Assembly (NCBI GenBank): GCA_030737835.1 | Contig: CM060847.1 | Location: forward strand, 18,415,280 to 18,479,279 | DNA from: Acorus gramineus | Taxonomy: Eukaryota; Streptophyta; Magnoliopsida; Acorales; Acoraceae | Length of the DNA stretch: 64,000 bases | Reading direction: 5' to 3' | In this document: positions 49,812 to 61,869 of the stretch, piece by piece | Position numbering within the stretch: position 1 is the stretch's first letter | How the letters are laid out: each line of letters starts with the position of its first letter | Translations under genes and position numbers: made by a program | Notes under the pieces: model-generated | What the model saw: only the letters and a program-made list of their open reading frames with translations | What the model was told of the DNA's origin: nothing | Databases searched by the model: none

Positions 49812-52523
49812 ACAGGTGACCTAGGATGTTGGGACTTAGCGGGTTGATAATCATCCATACATAATCCTGTGGGTCGTCGCATCGCCGGCCCACCATACCC
49901 TCACCCTCACCTCTCAACAGGTGACCTAGGCTCTTGGGACTGACTAGGCTGTTGGTCACCCTTGGTCCACCGATAGTCTCTCCTCACTCCGCGGTTGTTT
50001 GGCCACTCCCATGTTCAGCACAGTCCTTCACCAAACCAGGAGGCGCCTACTAGTGGGAGCCCCTGCACGGGACAACCTGTCTAACGCTGAGGTAGTCTCT
50101 ACCTGGATCCGACGAAGGGAACAGAACAGCCTATCCATCGCATATGATCCACTCGGATCCGCTGACAGCACATCTCTACAACTCTAATGTCTTGAATTCC
50201 TCAGAATTCCACCAGCGCGCATAACCAGGATGCGGGGATTTAAACAAGGCATAAAAGGGGGAAAAGAGACCCTGAGAGGGTAACCTGAGGTCCCGATGTA
50301 GGACATCCGACAACCAAACGAGGAACACGGAGTACCCTAACCCGGGTCTCAGTGTTAACCTCGCAAGGCCCCCTTATATTCCCTAAACATGCTATCATTT
50401 AATACAGTTTGCATTTAATTAAATAAATCAAACTAATAGGACGCATGCACAGGTCGGGCTTTCCTAGCATGATAGCGAGGTGGCAGGATGCATGGCTCAT
50501 GCACAATCCTAAGGGTGCAAGTCCCTAACACACAATCTAGGGTGGCATGCAATTCTACACACACATCATGCTTACATGGATTATAATTGCAACAGTTAAT
50601 ATAAACCATACGCCCCAGGGGAGATCGGTACACGCCCAAAGCATGTAACGCCTCCCAAACTGGGTTGGGTTGTCCCACTCACCGGAAATCGGGTCGACGC
50701 GCGACCGTCCGTCGAGATCTGCAAGACAAGTTATTAACTGGTAAGTATAAATCCATAATTACCCAAAAATACACAACATACGCAATTAAATACACAACAT
50801 CCCCAAACAAACACCCAACACCCCCGGCGACCACCCGCACGGCCACCCGGCCGCCCGGGTGCACCGCCGCGCTTCAACCCGCGCATCCCGCGCTCCGCCG
50901 GCCCCTGCCCGCCGCCTGGACACGCCGCCGCACCAACCCCGGGGCTCCGCGCGTCCACCGCGCCCAGCCGCGGCAGCCCGCACGCGTCCCGCACACCGTG
51001 CGCCACCCCGCGAGCACCCCGCACGGCCTCCCGCGCGCAGCACCGCCCCGCGCGCACCCCGCGCGCACCTCCGCCTCCTCGCCGCGCCTCGCGCGCACCA
51101 CGGCCGCCTCACCGCGCCCTCCGCGCGCACTCCGCACACCCGTGCGCACTGCCTAACACCCCGGCCACCACCTCGCGCACGCATAGCACCTCGGCCACCA
51201 CCTCGCGCACGCATAGCACCTCGGCCACCACCTCGCGCACGCACACCCGCGCACGCACGCGCGCATCTCCGCACGCGCGCTGCCTGAGCCGCTGCCGCTG
51301 CTGTCTGTGCCCGAGGACAAGGCCTGCCACTGCTCGAGCACCTCCACCACCATCCGAAAGCCTCCAACGGCCTCCGACCGCCTCCCGCTGCCCCCGACGG
51401 CCACCCACCGCCTCCGACCACCACCCAACCCTAGATCCACCTCCCTAGCATACATCTATGCGAGAAAAAGAGGGAAAGAAGGCTTACCGAGGGGAGGAAG
51501 AGGCGTCCGGTGGCTCTCCTCGCGCCGGAACCTTTCACAACGGCCTTCTCACGCCCCGATCTAGCTTGGCCTTCGAAATGGGCCAAAACAGAGGACGTGA
51601 AGGGGAGGTCGGGGAGGCTAGGATCGTCGGAACTCGGATTTGAAGACACCGGAGCGTAGATCGGGACCCGATCTACACTTCCCGTGCTTTGGGTTTTTGG
51701 TTTTGATGGGTTTAAGGGCCTCAAATGGGAGCTTTTGAGAGAGGGGGAGAGAGAAAAGTAAGGTCGTAGGGATGATGAATAGTGTAGGGGGGATTTAAAT
51801 TCCTTTTATATAGTGTGCGACTTAAAAACCCGGATACGCCCCGGAACTGCGAAATTTTTGCAAACGATGCCAGAATTCGATGAAATTTTCATGAGTGGCT
51901 TAAAATGGCACCAGGACACATAATATGCAGTTAGATTTTTAATCGGAGTCCTCTAACTCGGACGATAGCTAACAGTCCAAAATTATGCGGTTCCGATCGA
52001 AAAACACTAAAAATTTTAAAACTGCCAAAAATGCTCCAATGGTTGCCAATAGGCCAAAAAGTGACACATATATAACACAACCCATGAACAAATGTGATCT
52101 ATTTCATCATTTCTCCAACACAAGATTGCTCTTTGATTTGAGAAGTGCTATTCAACCAATAGTATTCCATCCACTCTAGTTTTTTATCAATTCCTAATTT
52201 GGGCTTCTGCAATTATCGTAGTCTATTCACCGTGGTTTTCCATAGCTCGCACCCTAGAAGAACAAAACCTATTGTGGTCGTATCTCTCAGTGGTAGGAGC
52301 GATTCAACCCTGTGCGTGAAGGGGTCTTATTCACCAATGACAGTGTGTCCTCACTCACTTCCACATTTTCAGATACACTTTTCTAATCCCCTACTCTTTT
52401 ATTTCATACTTTTATTATATGTATTTTAGAGCACGTATGACTTATGTTTATATTCTTGATGTGATAATTATAAGAATTTGTGTTTAGCCTAATATTTGTT
52501 TGTTACGCACAAAAATTCCAACA
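48830..52523. repeat. Copia-type solo LTR, split by a Tekay solo LTR
   Basis: Begins TGTTGGAATTTTATGACC and ends GCACAAAAATTCCAACA, short inverted ends typical of Copia LTRs. A perfect 5-bp duplication CAAAA flanks it (48825-48829, 52524-52528). Removing the nested Tekay LTR and its duplication leaves about 848 bp. A TATA box (TTATATAAAGG, 49159-49169) lies before the insertion point, suggesting plus orientation. No internal region is present. Confidence 0.85.
49237..52077 (-). repeat. Tekay solo LTR, reverse orientation (2841 bp)
   Basis: Starts TGTCACGCCCCAGGGCGG and ends GTGACACATATATAACA, the reverse complement of the 3547-5071 LTR ends. It has a perfect 5-bp target duplication CAACC (49232-49236, 52078-52082). 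TATA (TATATAAAA on minus) is near 51804-51812. CCCTCA hexamer runs lie at 49780-49815 and 49895-49915. A 30-bp tandem unit (CGGCCACCACCTCGCGCACG) lies at about 51160-51245. No internal coding region. Confidence 0.95.
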
Positions 52524-53062
52524 CAAAAAGAGTGACGAACAAAATCCTCTTAAATAGAATTCCGATCTGCTATTGTATTCTTCATTAAAAAATTGTGATC
52601 TGAAAAAAATTTCAATTGATCATGGATAAAAAAAATTCAAGTGTACATATCCAAAAAAAGAAAAACGGGGATTAATACTCCTCAACACACAAGAGAAGAA
52701 AGGGAAATCATAACCCGATTGGGAAGTGGTTACCAATTAAGTCAAAGGGTATAACTGGTATTTACCCATGTCACCTCATGGGACTTATAATGAGGCCTAT
52801 AAGATGGGACTTAAAAAATATTATTATTATAATAATTATATTTTACTGCATAAATCTATGCTTCTCATGTATTTGTTGTCCTTGATTTTATTTTATGTTT
52901 ATTTAATTTTATGCGTTCAATGAATTGTATGGACTTATTTATAAAATGTATAAAATAAATTTAAACGGGAGTATTAGTAATTAACGAGGTATATGAGACT
53001 ATAAATGAGGTTATAAAATGGGTTGAGTATAACAACACTTTTCCTTTTATTAGAAATGTAAT

Positions 53063-54108
53063 GGGTTTTTTGCATGTATGTCATCCAAAAACTTGTTATT
53101 TTTTATACAATCATAAATAATATATTTATTTTTATACCATTAAAAATTTTCTTATGAAAACATGTGCCCTCTGTTATCTATTTTGAGCCAAAATCAAACT
53201 TATTCTTAACCACAAAGTGAACATGACAAAAAAAATAAGCTTAACATAATATTGGTCATAATGTAAATAATTAAACATAAAAATCTAATTAATTTCTTAT
53301 TATTTCTAAATAAACCATGAGCCATTCTTCCTCACGCCTTCTTCTCAACTTCACTCTTTCTTTTATTTTTCTTTTTCCAATCAAGATCTAGGTTTTTTTT
53401 ATATTATTTGTCCTTTTGAAGTATATATATGATTAGTTTTTCTCAAAATAATTTTATTTCCATATCTACCAATGTAAGTATTAATAATTATTATTTCTTT
53501 GCTAATAAATAGATTTTATGTTTAATTTTTATTTTTTAGATTTTAGAGTAAATTTATCATTTTCATGTTAAAATTAATATTTTTATTTTTATAAATATTT
53601 TATTTGGTAATATGAATTATGCAAAAAAAAAAAAAAAAAAAGAATACTTGGGTCATTTCTCTAAATTTTTTAACGGTTTAATAGAAATTTTGATTGAACT
53701 TTACGAGGATGGTAAATATGCATAATTTTTAAATATTTTAAATAATATAAAAACAAATTAATTATTTAGAGTAGTATAAAAATAAATAGCATATCTTTTT
53801 GGGATTTTTATTTTTAAGTCGCCATCAACCATAGGATTTAGTGATCAATCCCTCAATTCTTCATATTTTGGTTTTAGTCCCCAGATTTAAAGAATATGTT
53901 CTTTTTTAGTCCCTGAGAGGGACCTATCCCTAAATTATTTGATTTTGTTTTTAGCCCCTAGGAGGGACTAAAAAAAAGCATATCCTTTAAATCTAAAGAC
54001 TAAAATTAAAATATAAAGAAGTGAGGGATCGATTCCTAAATAGATATGTTTACATGGGCTAAAAACTAAAAAACCTTATTTTTTAATGATATACATGTGA
54101 AAAAACCC
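53063..54108. mobile_element. MITE with a second MITE inside
   Basis: Left end GGGTTTTTTGCATGTATG and right end ATACATGTGAAAAAACCC are inverted and match the MITE at 55963-56703. Between about 53801 and 54075 another inverted-repeat unit is inserted (TTTAGTCCCC/ GGACTAAAA-type motifs, GATCAATCCCTC against GAGGGATCGATT). The target duplication is not clear. Confidence 0.7.
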
Positions 54109-54109
54109 C

Positions 54110-54998
54110 TGTATATATATAATATATTATCCATTGCTCAAATTTAATATGCTCGGTCAACTTGAAATCCCCTTTCTTTTTTTTTTAATCACAAAGATAT
54201 GCAAAACCACTGTTTGTGACTATAACCTATTGTTTTGTGTTTCTGGTTTTGATAGCGTTTGAATAAAACTAAACATTACTTTTATGCCACATTAGATGCA
54301 ACTTGAATGGAAAGGACGAGTTTTGCAATCCCATAACACTTCACAGCACAATAACCCAATTAAATATGCTAAGAAATGCCTACCAAGAAAATGAACCCTG
54401 GTCCTAAACATGCCTTCTTTTTCTAGGACAATAAACACAGACTCTGGCAATTTGAGGTCTGACTGTTACATATGGTAATGCCCCATGCTTATCTTTGTTT
54501 ACATATAAATACATATTATTTTTCCTTATTAAACAATGTAAAAATAAACTCATTGTGAGGTCACTCAGCTCACCGGTACTCTTATCCCATATCTTTTAGG
54601 ATTATTTAGCTTCTTCTCTAGCTCGGTTAGCTACCACCTCCTGAGTGGGCTAGACATCACATAATCTTCCAAGGGAAAATGATATGTCCAACCCCATATG
54701 CAATCTCTTTCGCAGTTTACAATGTTTTTTTTTTTTTCCAAATTTTTTTTTTGTAGACTCACATTGAAGTTCATACTGTAATTGGAAATAAAGTGTATAT
54801 ATATTGTGATACAGCATATGATAGTGTATTTTTTTGTTCTTTAAAAAATTTATTTTTTTTTACACTATATACTATGATAGAATACATACATTATACACTA
54901 TGATCGTTGATAGTGCATGAGACTGTAGATAGGGTTGCAAAATAGGCTGAGTGCAGTAACGTTAAACTTCAACTTTTCTCGACTGGTTGCACTGGTTA
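54110..54998. other. AT-rich spacer, no gene seen
   Basis: No frame or complete element could be supported. Bases 54680-54960 carry words shared with the dispersed AT-rich repeats (TATGATAGTGTATT, AAATAGGCTGAGTGCA). Confidence 0.5.
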
Positions 54999-55318
54999 GT
55001 GATGGGACCGCATCCAGTCAGGACTAGATCCGGTCAGTACTGAACTGGACAACGTGAAAATTGAACTACACCATTTATAAATTGAGCTACACAACCAATT
55101 GTTGAGTATATATTTCATTCTCTTATTAGATCCAATAAGCTATTGAAAAAAATATGAATTCCTAAGTATCATCAGTATCCAATAGGAGAATGAAATATAT
55201 ATCCAACAATTGATTGTGCAGTTTGATTTATAGGAGATGCAGTTTGATTTTCATGTCGTCCAATTCGATACTGACCGAACTAATCGGATATGATCCTGAC
55301 TGGATCCAGTCTCGTCAG
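54999..55318. repeat. Foldback MITE of about 320 bp
   Basis: The left half (ATCCAGTCAGGACTAGATCC, then ATTGAACTACACCATTTATA) is inverted in the right half (GATCCTGACTGGATCC; AGTTTGATTTATAGG), giving a near-complete hairpin. Bases 34845-34970 are a related half-copy. Confidence 0.75.
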
Positions 55319-55962
55319 TGATGTCTACATATTTGGAAACTTCAGATTTGATGGACTGGACTGGACGTGTAGATAATTGTTCACCTAGCACAATTCAAAG
55401 AAAAAAAAAAACAAAAGTATACTTCCAATGTAGGACAACCAAAGAAGGGCTCAATGTGATGTCTTACATTAAAATGCTTTGCTTTTAAGATCCGGTGTAT
55501 TAATCATGGAATAGCGGGGTTGCGAGAAGGCGTTGGCGGTCTGATGTGTTGATTAAATACCTCTTCTAACCAGGATATAGGATGACTAGTCTTCTTCCTC
55601 TTTTTTCTTTTCTTGTCTTCCTCTAATTCATCTATGTTTTCTCATCTCATTCAGAATTATATTTCAAAATCAGAAATGAAATTGTGATTATTATTTCTAC
55701 ATTTTTCTAAAAAAAAAAAAAGATCCAGTGTATTAATGCAACTACACTTTGAGAGGATGCATGTTTTGGAAGATGCAGTCGTAATCCTATCAATCTGATC
55801 TCCATATGAACTTATTAAGATTGTATTTATGTAATTTATTTAAAAATAATGATAATATTACATCTAGTCTATTTTGCAGTTTTAAATCCAATCTATAAGT
55901 GTTTTGATTTTTTTTGAAATAGGATACATTTAATGATGTTTATGCTTTTATAAAAAAATGAA
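55319..55962. other. AT-rich spacer, no gene seen
   Basis: No frame, terminal repeat or RNA gene could be supported in this interval. Confidence 0.5.
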
Positions 55963-56703
55963 GGGTTTTTTTGCATATATACCATAAAAAATGTGTTATT
56001 TATTTTTATACCACCACAAATTACGTATTTAATTTTACACCATTATAATTTTTCTTATTATAAAAATGTGCATCTCTTTTATCTTTTTTAATTAAAATGA
56101 ACTTTAACTATAGTTAGTTTCTTAACTAAAAAGTAAAAATGACAAAAATAACCTTAACATATATTATATTTGTCATAATGTAAATAATTAAACATAATAA
56201 TCTAATTAATCTTTTTTTCTTTTCAAATCAACCGTAAGCCATTCGACATTATCCCTTCTTTCCTTTTCTTCAAGATCTAGGTTTTTCTTAAAAAAAAATT
56301 TAATTTTGTAATATATTTGATTAACTGTTCTCAAAATAATTTATTTTTATTAATATAAGTATTCATAAATAATAATTACTGTCTTTGTTAATAAATAGTT
56401 TGTATGTTTAATTTTTATGTTTTTGGATTTTAGATCAAATTTATCATTTTCATCTTAAAATTAATATTTTTTATTTTTATAAATATTGTATTTGGTAAGA
56501 TAAAATATGCAAAATAAAAAATAAGGTTAACTTGGTCATTTCTCCAAGACTTTAATGTTTTAATGAAAATTTGGATGGAAGTTAACTAGGATGGTAAATA
56601 TGCATAATTTATATATATTCCAATGGTATAAAACTAAATAGGTTATTTGGAGTGATATAAAAATAAATAGCATATTTTTGGATGGTATACATGCAAAAAA
56701 CCC
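55963..56703. mobile_element. 741-bp MITE with 9-bp target duplication
   Basis: Left GGGTTTTTTTGCATATATAC and right reversed GGGTTTTTTGCATGTATACC. Exact AAAAATGAA on both sides (55954-55962, 56704-56712). The flanks joined together resemble 9713-9750, an empty-site relative. The 9-bp duplication fits a Mutator-derived MITE. No frame. Confidence 0.9.
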
Positions 56704-56905
56704 AAAAATGAAATATATATTCCAATGAATTGGATTTATAGAAAATGTGAAAAAAAAATTATCGAAACATATACCTTGCTAAAGTGAGTATATTCTTTGA
56801 TAATTTTCTGTTAACACATATATGACTGGAAGTGGGGCTAAAATAAAAACTGTGTATAACAACACTCAGTCTAACAAACATGAAAAAACATAATACTAAT
56901 TTATT

Positions 56906-57330
56906 GGCTATACCTTCACCACCCTCGTGGCGATGTTCTACAGGGTTCATAATTACTCTTCTTACCACAGGATGCTTACCTATCCAACACTTAAATCCAA
57001 CTCTACCCAAACTTTGTTGGTTGGCACCAACATTACCTACTTGTGTGACTGTTGTTGAGCAGTTTTTTTTTTATATCAAACGGACCTCCCTCTTAATGTA
57101 GCCTATAAACCCTCTTTTGCAATCAGTTTCGCTACAGCACCCGCTGCTCTAGCTAATTGTCCACCCTTTCCAAGTGTGATTTCTATGTTATGTATGGCCG
57201 TGCCTAAGGGCATTATTGAAGCATTATTGAAATAGGTTCTTTTTTATCAATAATATCCCATTCCCAAATTGTACAAGCTTCTCTCAATACGCACGGCTTT
57301 CTAAAGGTGTATATATTGATTAACAAGCTA
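56906..57330 (-). pseudogene. rpl2: Plastid rpl2 fragment in nuclear DNA (NUPT)
   Basis: Minus-strand reading gives [33 protein letters not shown], then a stop, and further down [20 protein letters not shown] followed by [12 protein letters not shown]. These are the conserved exon-2 segments of chloroplast ribosomal protein L2. Upstream bases 57214-57330 resemble the 3' end of the rpl2 group II intron (AAAGCCGTGCG...AGCTTGTACAATTT). Stops, small deletions and many substitutions show an old non-functional transfer. A LINE inserted just upstream of it. Confidence 0.87.
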
Positions 57331-57492
57331 CCTAAAGAAGATAAAAACCAATGTTGTGTTTTTTTTTGAGATAACGGTAAGCTTTGTATTCATAGAAACA
57401 AGTCCAAAATAGGAAATACATTAGTAATACATATAATACTGCTAATAAGACCCAGGGCACCTCAATCTGTGTAGAAAAGGTTTCTACTAAGA

Positions 57493-58770
57493 CTAACATC
57501 CTCCCACCCAAAAGACACTCCGACTACCCCGTGATATGTAATCCCTCGGCCTCCATTGTGATGTTACGCGCCCCGTCAAGGCTCTTCCCCAATCCTGTAT
57601 GCATCGCACAACCAACTCCCATAGGTTGTCGAGGTAAAATCTTTGGCCACCAAACACCGTCGCATTCCTTGATAGCCAAATCGCCCACATCCCCGCGGGA
57701 ATGATCACCCAACTCAACTCCGCCTCAATGCTTTTATCGGCCCTTCGACGCACGCTCTTTGCTGCGTACCACAGCTCCTCAATGCAAAGGAAATTTGTCC
57801 GGATGATGCCCCACTCCTTCAACCTGAGCCAGAACGGTCGAATTGCTTCACACGCACAGAACAGGTGGTCTGCCGTTTCCACCTCCAATGCGCACAGCAA
57901 GCACAGCATGGATTCGTTGGGGGCGCCATTTTGATCTGTACTACTTGGTTAACACCTGACGTTGATAGACAAGCCACATTAATATCTTGACTTTCAATGG
58001 AACTTTGGGTTTCCATATCTCCGCATACATCGGTACCACCGTGGCATTTGATTCTAACATCGCACTCCACCATTTGTAACCACCCCTGACCGAGTAACCA
58101 CGCCTCACATCGGGTAGCCATACGAGCTCATCAATCCTGTCTCGTGGAAGAGGGAAGACTTGCAGCACTCCCAGTAAAACCGTTTCCTCCCCCCTTTCTG
58201 TTGCACTGGGTTCCCGTGTTAATCCGATCCGCCAGCCCCAGGATACGCCTACGGAGTCCCAGCAATCAACCACCGTGCTGTGCTGGTCAGCCGCGATCCG
58301 ATACATCCTCGGAAACCTATCTTTTAAGGCGTCCGTGCCACACCAAATGTCAGACCAAAAACGAGCTTGCCGTTCATCCCCGACCTGCCATGCAAAAGTG
58401 TCCCTCAACAACTGCACGTCCTTGAATCAGCCTTTGAATAATTGCGATGATGACCGCTCTATACTCGGAAAATGGGAGCCCGCCGGCGTTGTATATCTCG
58501 TGCTGAACACCTTAACCCACATCGCCTTCGGATCCGCCACCCACTTCCAAACCCATTTAGCTAACAGGGCCTTGTTCATCTGAACGATGCTCCGAACCCC
58601 CAAGCCGCCCAGTCGTTTAGGTTGACGAACCTTGTTCCATTTTATCAAACACACCTTGCGCACGCCACTGTCCGCTCCGCTCCACAGAAACGTCCGGCGT
58701 AACATTTCCATCCTATTCGCAATTCCAATTGGAATTCGGAACAGGGACATATAAAATAGAGTCATGATAC
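57493..58770 (-). pseudogene. LINE ORF2 C-terminal part
   Basis: Three minus-strand pieces in different frames: 58427-58770 (RT thumb and linker region), 57941-58417 (WSDIWCGTDALKDRFPRMYR, typical LINE linker before zf-RVT) and 57493-57909 (zf-RVT-like end). Gaps around 57910-57940 and 58418-58426 mark frameshifts. No AP endonuclease or main RT palm is present in this part. Confidence 0.88.
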
Positions 58771-60072
58771 CCAGGCTCCATAATATAAGCCCCACTCATA
58801 AGCCCCACGAAGTGTCATCATTTCATTGGTTGGTTTTTTAGTTTGTTGACTTTTTCAAAAAATGGTAAAATGACAAAATACAAATTTGCCCTTCATTAAA
58901 AATTTGTCTTATTAACCCAAATCCCCCTATTTTCTCTATTTGGTTATGACTTTTCATGTAAATCTTAAAATCCATTTACATATTTCAAAATTTGAATTTG
59001 AAAATCATTACCTAATTTATAATTGAAGCTAGATTACACCAAAAATTACCGAAATTGTTTTCATTAAAATCCTTCAAACAACTCATTTTCTCTAGGTAGT
59101 TATTGTATTCAAATTTAGATAAAAAACACATATAGTTAACATATGAAACAGTTACATTTTATATTGGTAGTTACAAATACATTTCTTAAATATTTACATC
59201 TCTCATAACGATTTGTTACATTTATATAAAAACTGTTACATTTATATAGATGGAACAAACAATTATATTTACCTAAATGTCAAACAGTTACATTTACTAT
59301 TTAAAATTATCTATTTCAATTTCTAGTGCACTGCCTTTCAAAAAAAATGTAGGAATCCTCTGTAAAAGTATGTACTTCATTGTTACACTTATACGTTATT
59401 TCTATTTGCATTGTTAAAAGAAATGCACAACATGAGATAATGTTACATTTCAGAGTGTTACATTTATGAATGTAACAAAATTGTGTAAATGAATATCCGA
59501 GTTCAGGAGTCTAATATAAACATCACACAAACCAGTAATAATTAAATGTAACAATATCAAAATTACATTTATGAAATTATAATGAAACAAATATAAAAAA
59601 AAGTGTGAAATAGTGATCAAAACATAAAAAAAAATCATTTTTTGAATTGAAACATGTAACATAGATTGAATATTTGATCATCAAAAATTTAATTTCAAAT
59701 TCGATGTGACTTTCATTCAATAAGATAAAAAAAAACAAAAAAAACAATTGACAAACCTGATCCGAAAGAGAGATCCAACTCGATAAAGAACAAATCAGTT
59801 TTTCAAACTTCTTCAAATTAAAATTTCCAGACTGCTATAGGGATTAATGATTTTACACAATGCAAGGAAGAAGAAATACACTAATTAATGAAATCTCCAC
59901 AATCCTAGGAATAAGTAATTAATGAAATCTCCACAATTCTAGGAATAAATCAAACCGTTTTCCTTGTTTAGAGGTGGTTATCAATTAAATGGTATAATAG
60001 GTAATGTCCTATTGCCACATCATGGGACCTGTGATGGGGCCTGGAAAGTTGGGGTCTAGGAATCATTATTGG
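58760..60072. mobile_element. TIR element inserted in the LINE
   Basis: Left AGTCATGATACCCAGGCTCC and right reversed CCAATAATGATTCCTAGACC, continuing as inverted GCCCCAC/CCCATGATGTGGCA segments. ATAAAATA flanks both sides (58751-58758, 60073-60080), 8 exact bases. The interrupted LINE frame resumes across the junction (VMANLFIF to FYMSLFRIP). It belongs to the same family as 47389-52825. No transposase. Confidence 0.88.
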
Positions 60073-60081
60073 ATAAAATAT

Positions 60082-60465
60082 GAACAGATTTGCCATTACT
60101 GTCTGTAACAACGTTAGTCGACCGCCCCAACTGAGTCGTTTCCCGGCCCAACCTTCTAGTCGTTTTTCCATCCTTTCGGTGAGCGGGCGCCAATCCACGC
60201 ACGGATCTTGGACACGACCAGGGGGGAGCCCCAAATGCTGATTCGGAAAGGATTGCCTCACGCAACCCATTATACCCGAGAGATCGTCCACCACCTCTTC
60301 CTCCACATTCACCGCTAACAAAGCGCTCTTTGATAGATTGATTTTCAAACCAGATAGCATCTCGAAACAGCCTAAGATAAGACGCACGCCCCGCATGGCC
60401 TCTCGCTCTGGAGTGCAAAACAATAGCGTATCATCTGCGTATTGGCATATGGTATTGGCATCTCG
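60082..60465 (-). pseudogene. LINE ORF2 fragment with YADD catalytic motif
   Basis: Minus-strand frame from QYADDTLLFC through GCFEMLSGLKINLSKSALLA to LTLLQTVMANLF. It holds the catalytic YADD box and the downstream RT motif. It is cut at the 5' end by LINE truncation and at the 3' end by the TIR insertion. Confidence 0.9.
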
Positions 60466-60737
60466 AAACCAATGTTGTGTTGTCCAGTTGTTTCATTTCA
60501 CAAATTTTTAAAGTACAAGATTAACCTGACCTCTCTGTCATAGCTGTAAATACGAATAATTTGACTGATCAATTTGGAGCAGTATGTATCTCTGAAGAAC
60601 TCCTGAAGTGACAACTTTCATGTCTTATAATCTCAAACGAATGTTTCTCTGCTCTGTTTCTGCTATCCTGGTTTATGAGCTAAGGATTTCCTAGTAAACC
60701 CATGGTGGAATTAAATATCCGATTCATCGGATATTGT

Positions 60738-60928
60738 GTTTTCTTTTTCTTTTTTTTTTTATGACGGAGGGACCTTTTGTGGCTGACTTTACGGTCAAGC
60801 TGGTAGGCTACCTTCGCCTGTGTGTCCCAGTCCGACAAATTTTTTTTTCGAACTTCGTCAAACAAAAAGGATTTTTGACACAGCGCTAAGACTCAAACCT
60901 AAGATCTACCATTAACATAGGTAAGCCC
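60738..60928 (-). mobile_element. tRNA-derived SINE, minus orientation
   Basis: On the minus strand a box-A-like TATGTTAATGGTAGATC precedes box-B-like AGGTTTGAGTCTTAG (60886-60900), and the element ends in an A-rich tail (60738-60760 as T on plus). The 11-bp duplication TCGGATATTGT flanks it (60727-60737, 60929-60939). A partial relative lies near 19800-19880. It is a different family from the SINE at 8386-8633. Confidence 0.85.
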
Positions 60929-60939
60929 TCGGATATTGT

Positions 60940-61869
60940 TATGATGAATAAATAACTAAAGATGTGTTGTTTGTTATCAAAATGCAAGGAATGATAATAA
61001 AATACATTTTGGATCCATCATATACACTGCTTGGTGATAAAGCTTCACTGAGTGAGATTGTCAGTAAATCTAATCTATTGTGTTTTCTCTCTTTTTTCTA
61101 CACCAGGTACATAATTTAGTTTTAACTTGGTTAAAATTCAACTTTTTGCCAAATGAATGAATCAACAGGCAGATTTGCTTCTTATATTTCGAACTGTGAA
61201 TTAATGATCTTTCATGAGTTGCAAATCACTCTGTATCAATTGTGATGGTCTCTTCGGCGAGATCTCTGGATGTTGTGTCAAGGGAACACATACATATCTG
61301 GTGCCTTTTTAGATTTTCTCGGTTTTTTTTTTTTTTTTTTTTTGAAAATGAGAAATATTTTAACTTCTTTTATTGTATCTAGACCATGAAAAAGTTATGA
61401 ATATAAGCAATTCTGTTCCATGACACTTGAAAAGATTCAACCTGCACATCCTTTGACACTAGTCTTATTTTAATGATCTGTAACTTTGGTAAAGAAACTC
61501 AATCAAGTTCAACAACTTCAATGTTTTGAAATATGAAATCAAGCAAATGCAATAAATCACAAAATATCCTTACAATACATTTGTTATATTTGAAATGTGA
61601 CAAGATAACAGAAGTAGCCCACACAAGTGTGAATTAGAAATCTCAGCTTAACAAATAAAATTGAACATGAAAGACGCACATATCAAATTTGTTTTTTTCA
61701 ACCGCATCCAAATAATCTATTCACATGATATGAAATTAATCACCCTAGCAGCAAACAATCTTGCATGATTTACGGATTTGGTATAGAGCCACTAAATAAT
61801 TCTTAAGGTCCAAAGCTAGACAAAATAACATAATCTATCTAAAAATTTGAATACTTGACAAATTAAAAA
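60940..61869. other. AT-rich spacer, no gene seen
   Basis: Contains a poly(T) run near 61322-61343. No kinase exons for copy C, RNA gene or complete element were found here. Confidence 0.5.

Larger units (their letters stand above)
47389..52825. mobile_element. TIR element (family shared with 58760-60072) containing nested LTRs
   Basis: Left end AGTCATGATATTCAGCCCC and right end with AAGTCCCATCTTATAGGCCT repeat the termini of the 58760-60072 element. Interior words are also shared (ATTAACCCAAA, TTACCGAAATT, AAATCYTTCAAACRRC). The AT-rich flanks ATTATAATAAT (47378-47388 and 52826-52836) are a candidate 9-11 bp target duplication. The outer flanks resemble 9065-9145 without insertion. Many TTACATTT/AAATGTAA words lie at 48000-48650. 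No transposase. Excluding the nested LTRs it is about 1.7 kb. Confidence 0.75.
57361..60465 (-). mobile_element. LINE (non-LTR retrotransposon), 5'-truncated, interrupted
   Basis: Minus orientation: starts inside the reverse transcriptase at QYADDTLLFC (about 60419-60447) and continues with GLKINLSKSALL and GGRLTLLQTVMANL. It is then broken by the TIR element 58760-60072, and continues FYMSLFRIPIGIANRMEMLR, NKALLAKWVWKWV and a C-terminal zf-RVT-like region (HLFCACEAIRPFW, AGMWAIWLSRNATVFGG) ending near 57493. The tail is a T run on the plus strand (57361-57367). The 16-bp duplication AAACCAATGTTGTGTT is perfect on both sides (57345-57360, 60466-60481). Frameshifts separate its segments, so it is dead. 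Confidence 0.95.

Noticed and set aside
50665-51564. Pro/Ala/Arg-rich frames
   Set aside because: Same GC-rich LTR core as above, including 30-bp tandem units; not a gene.
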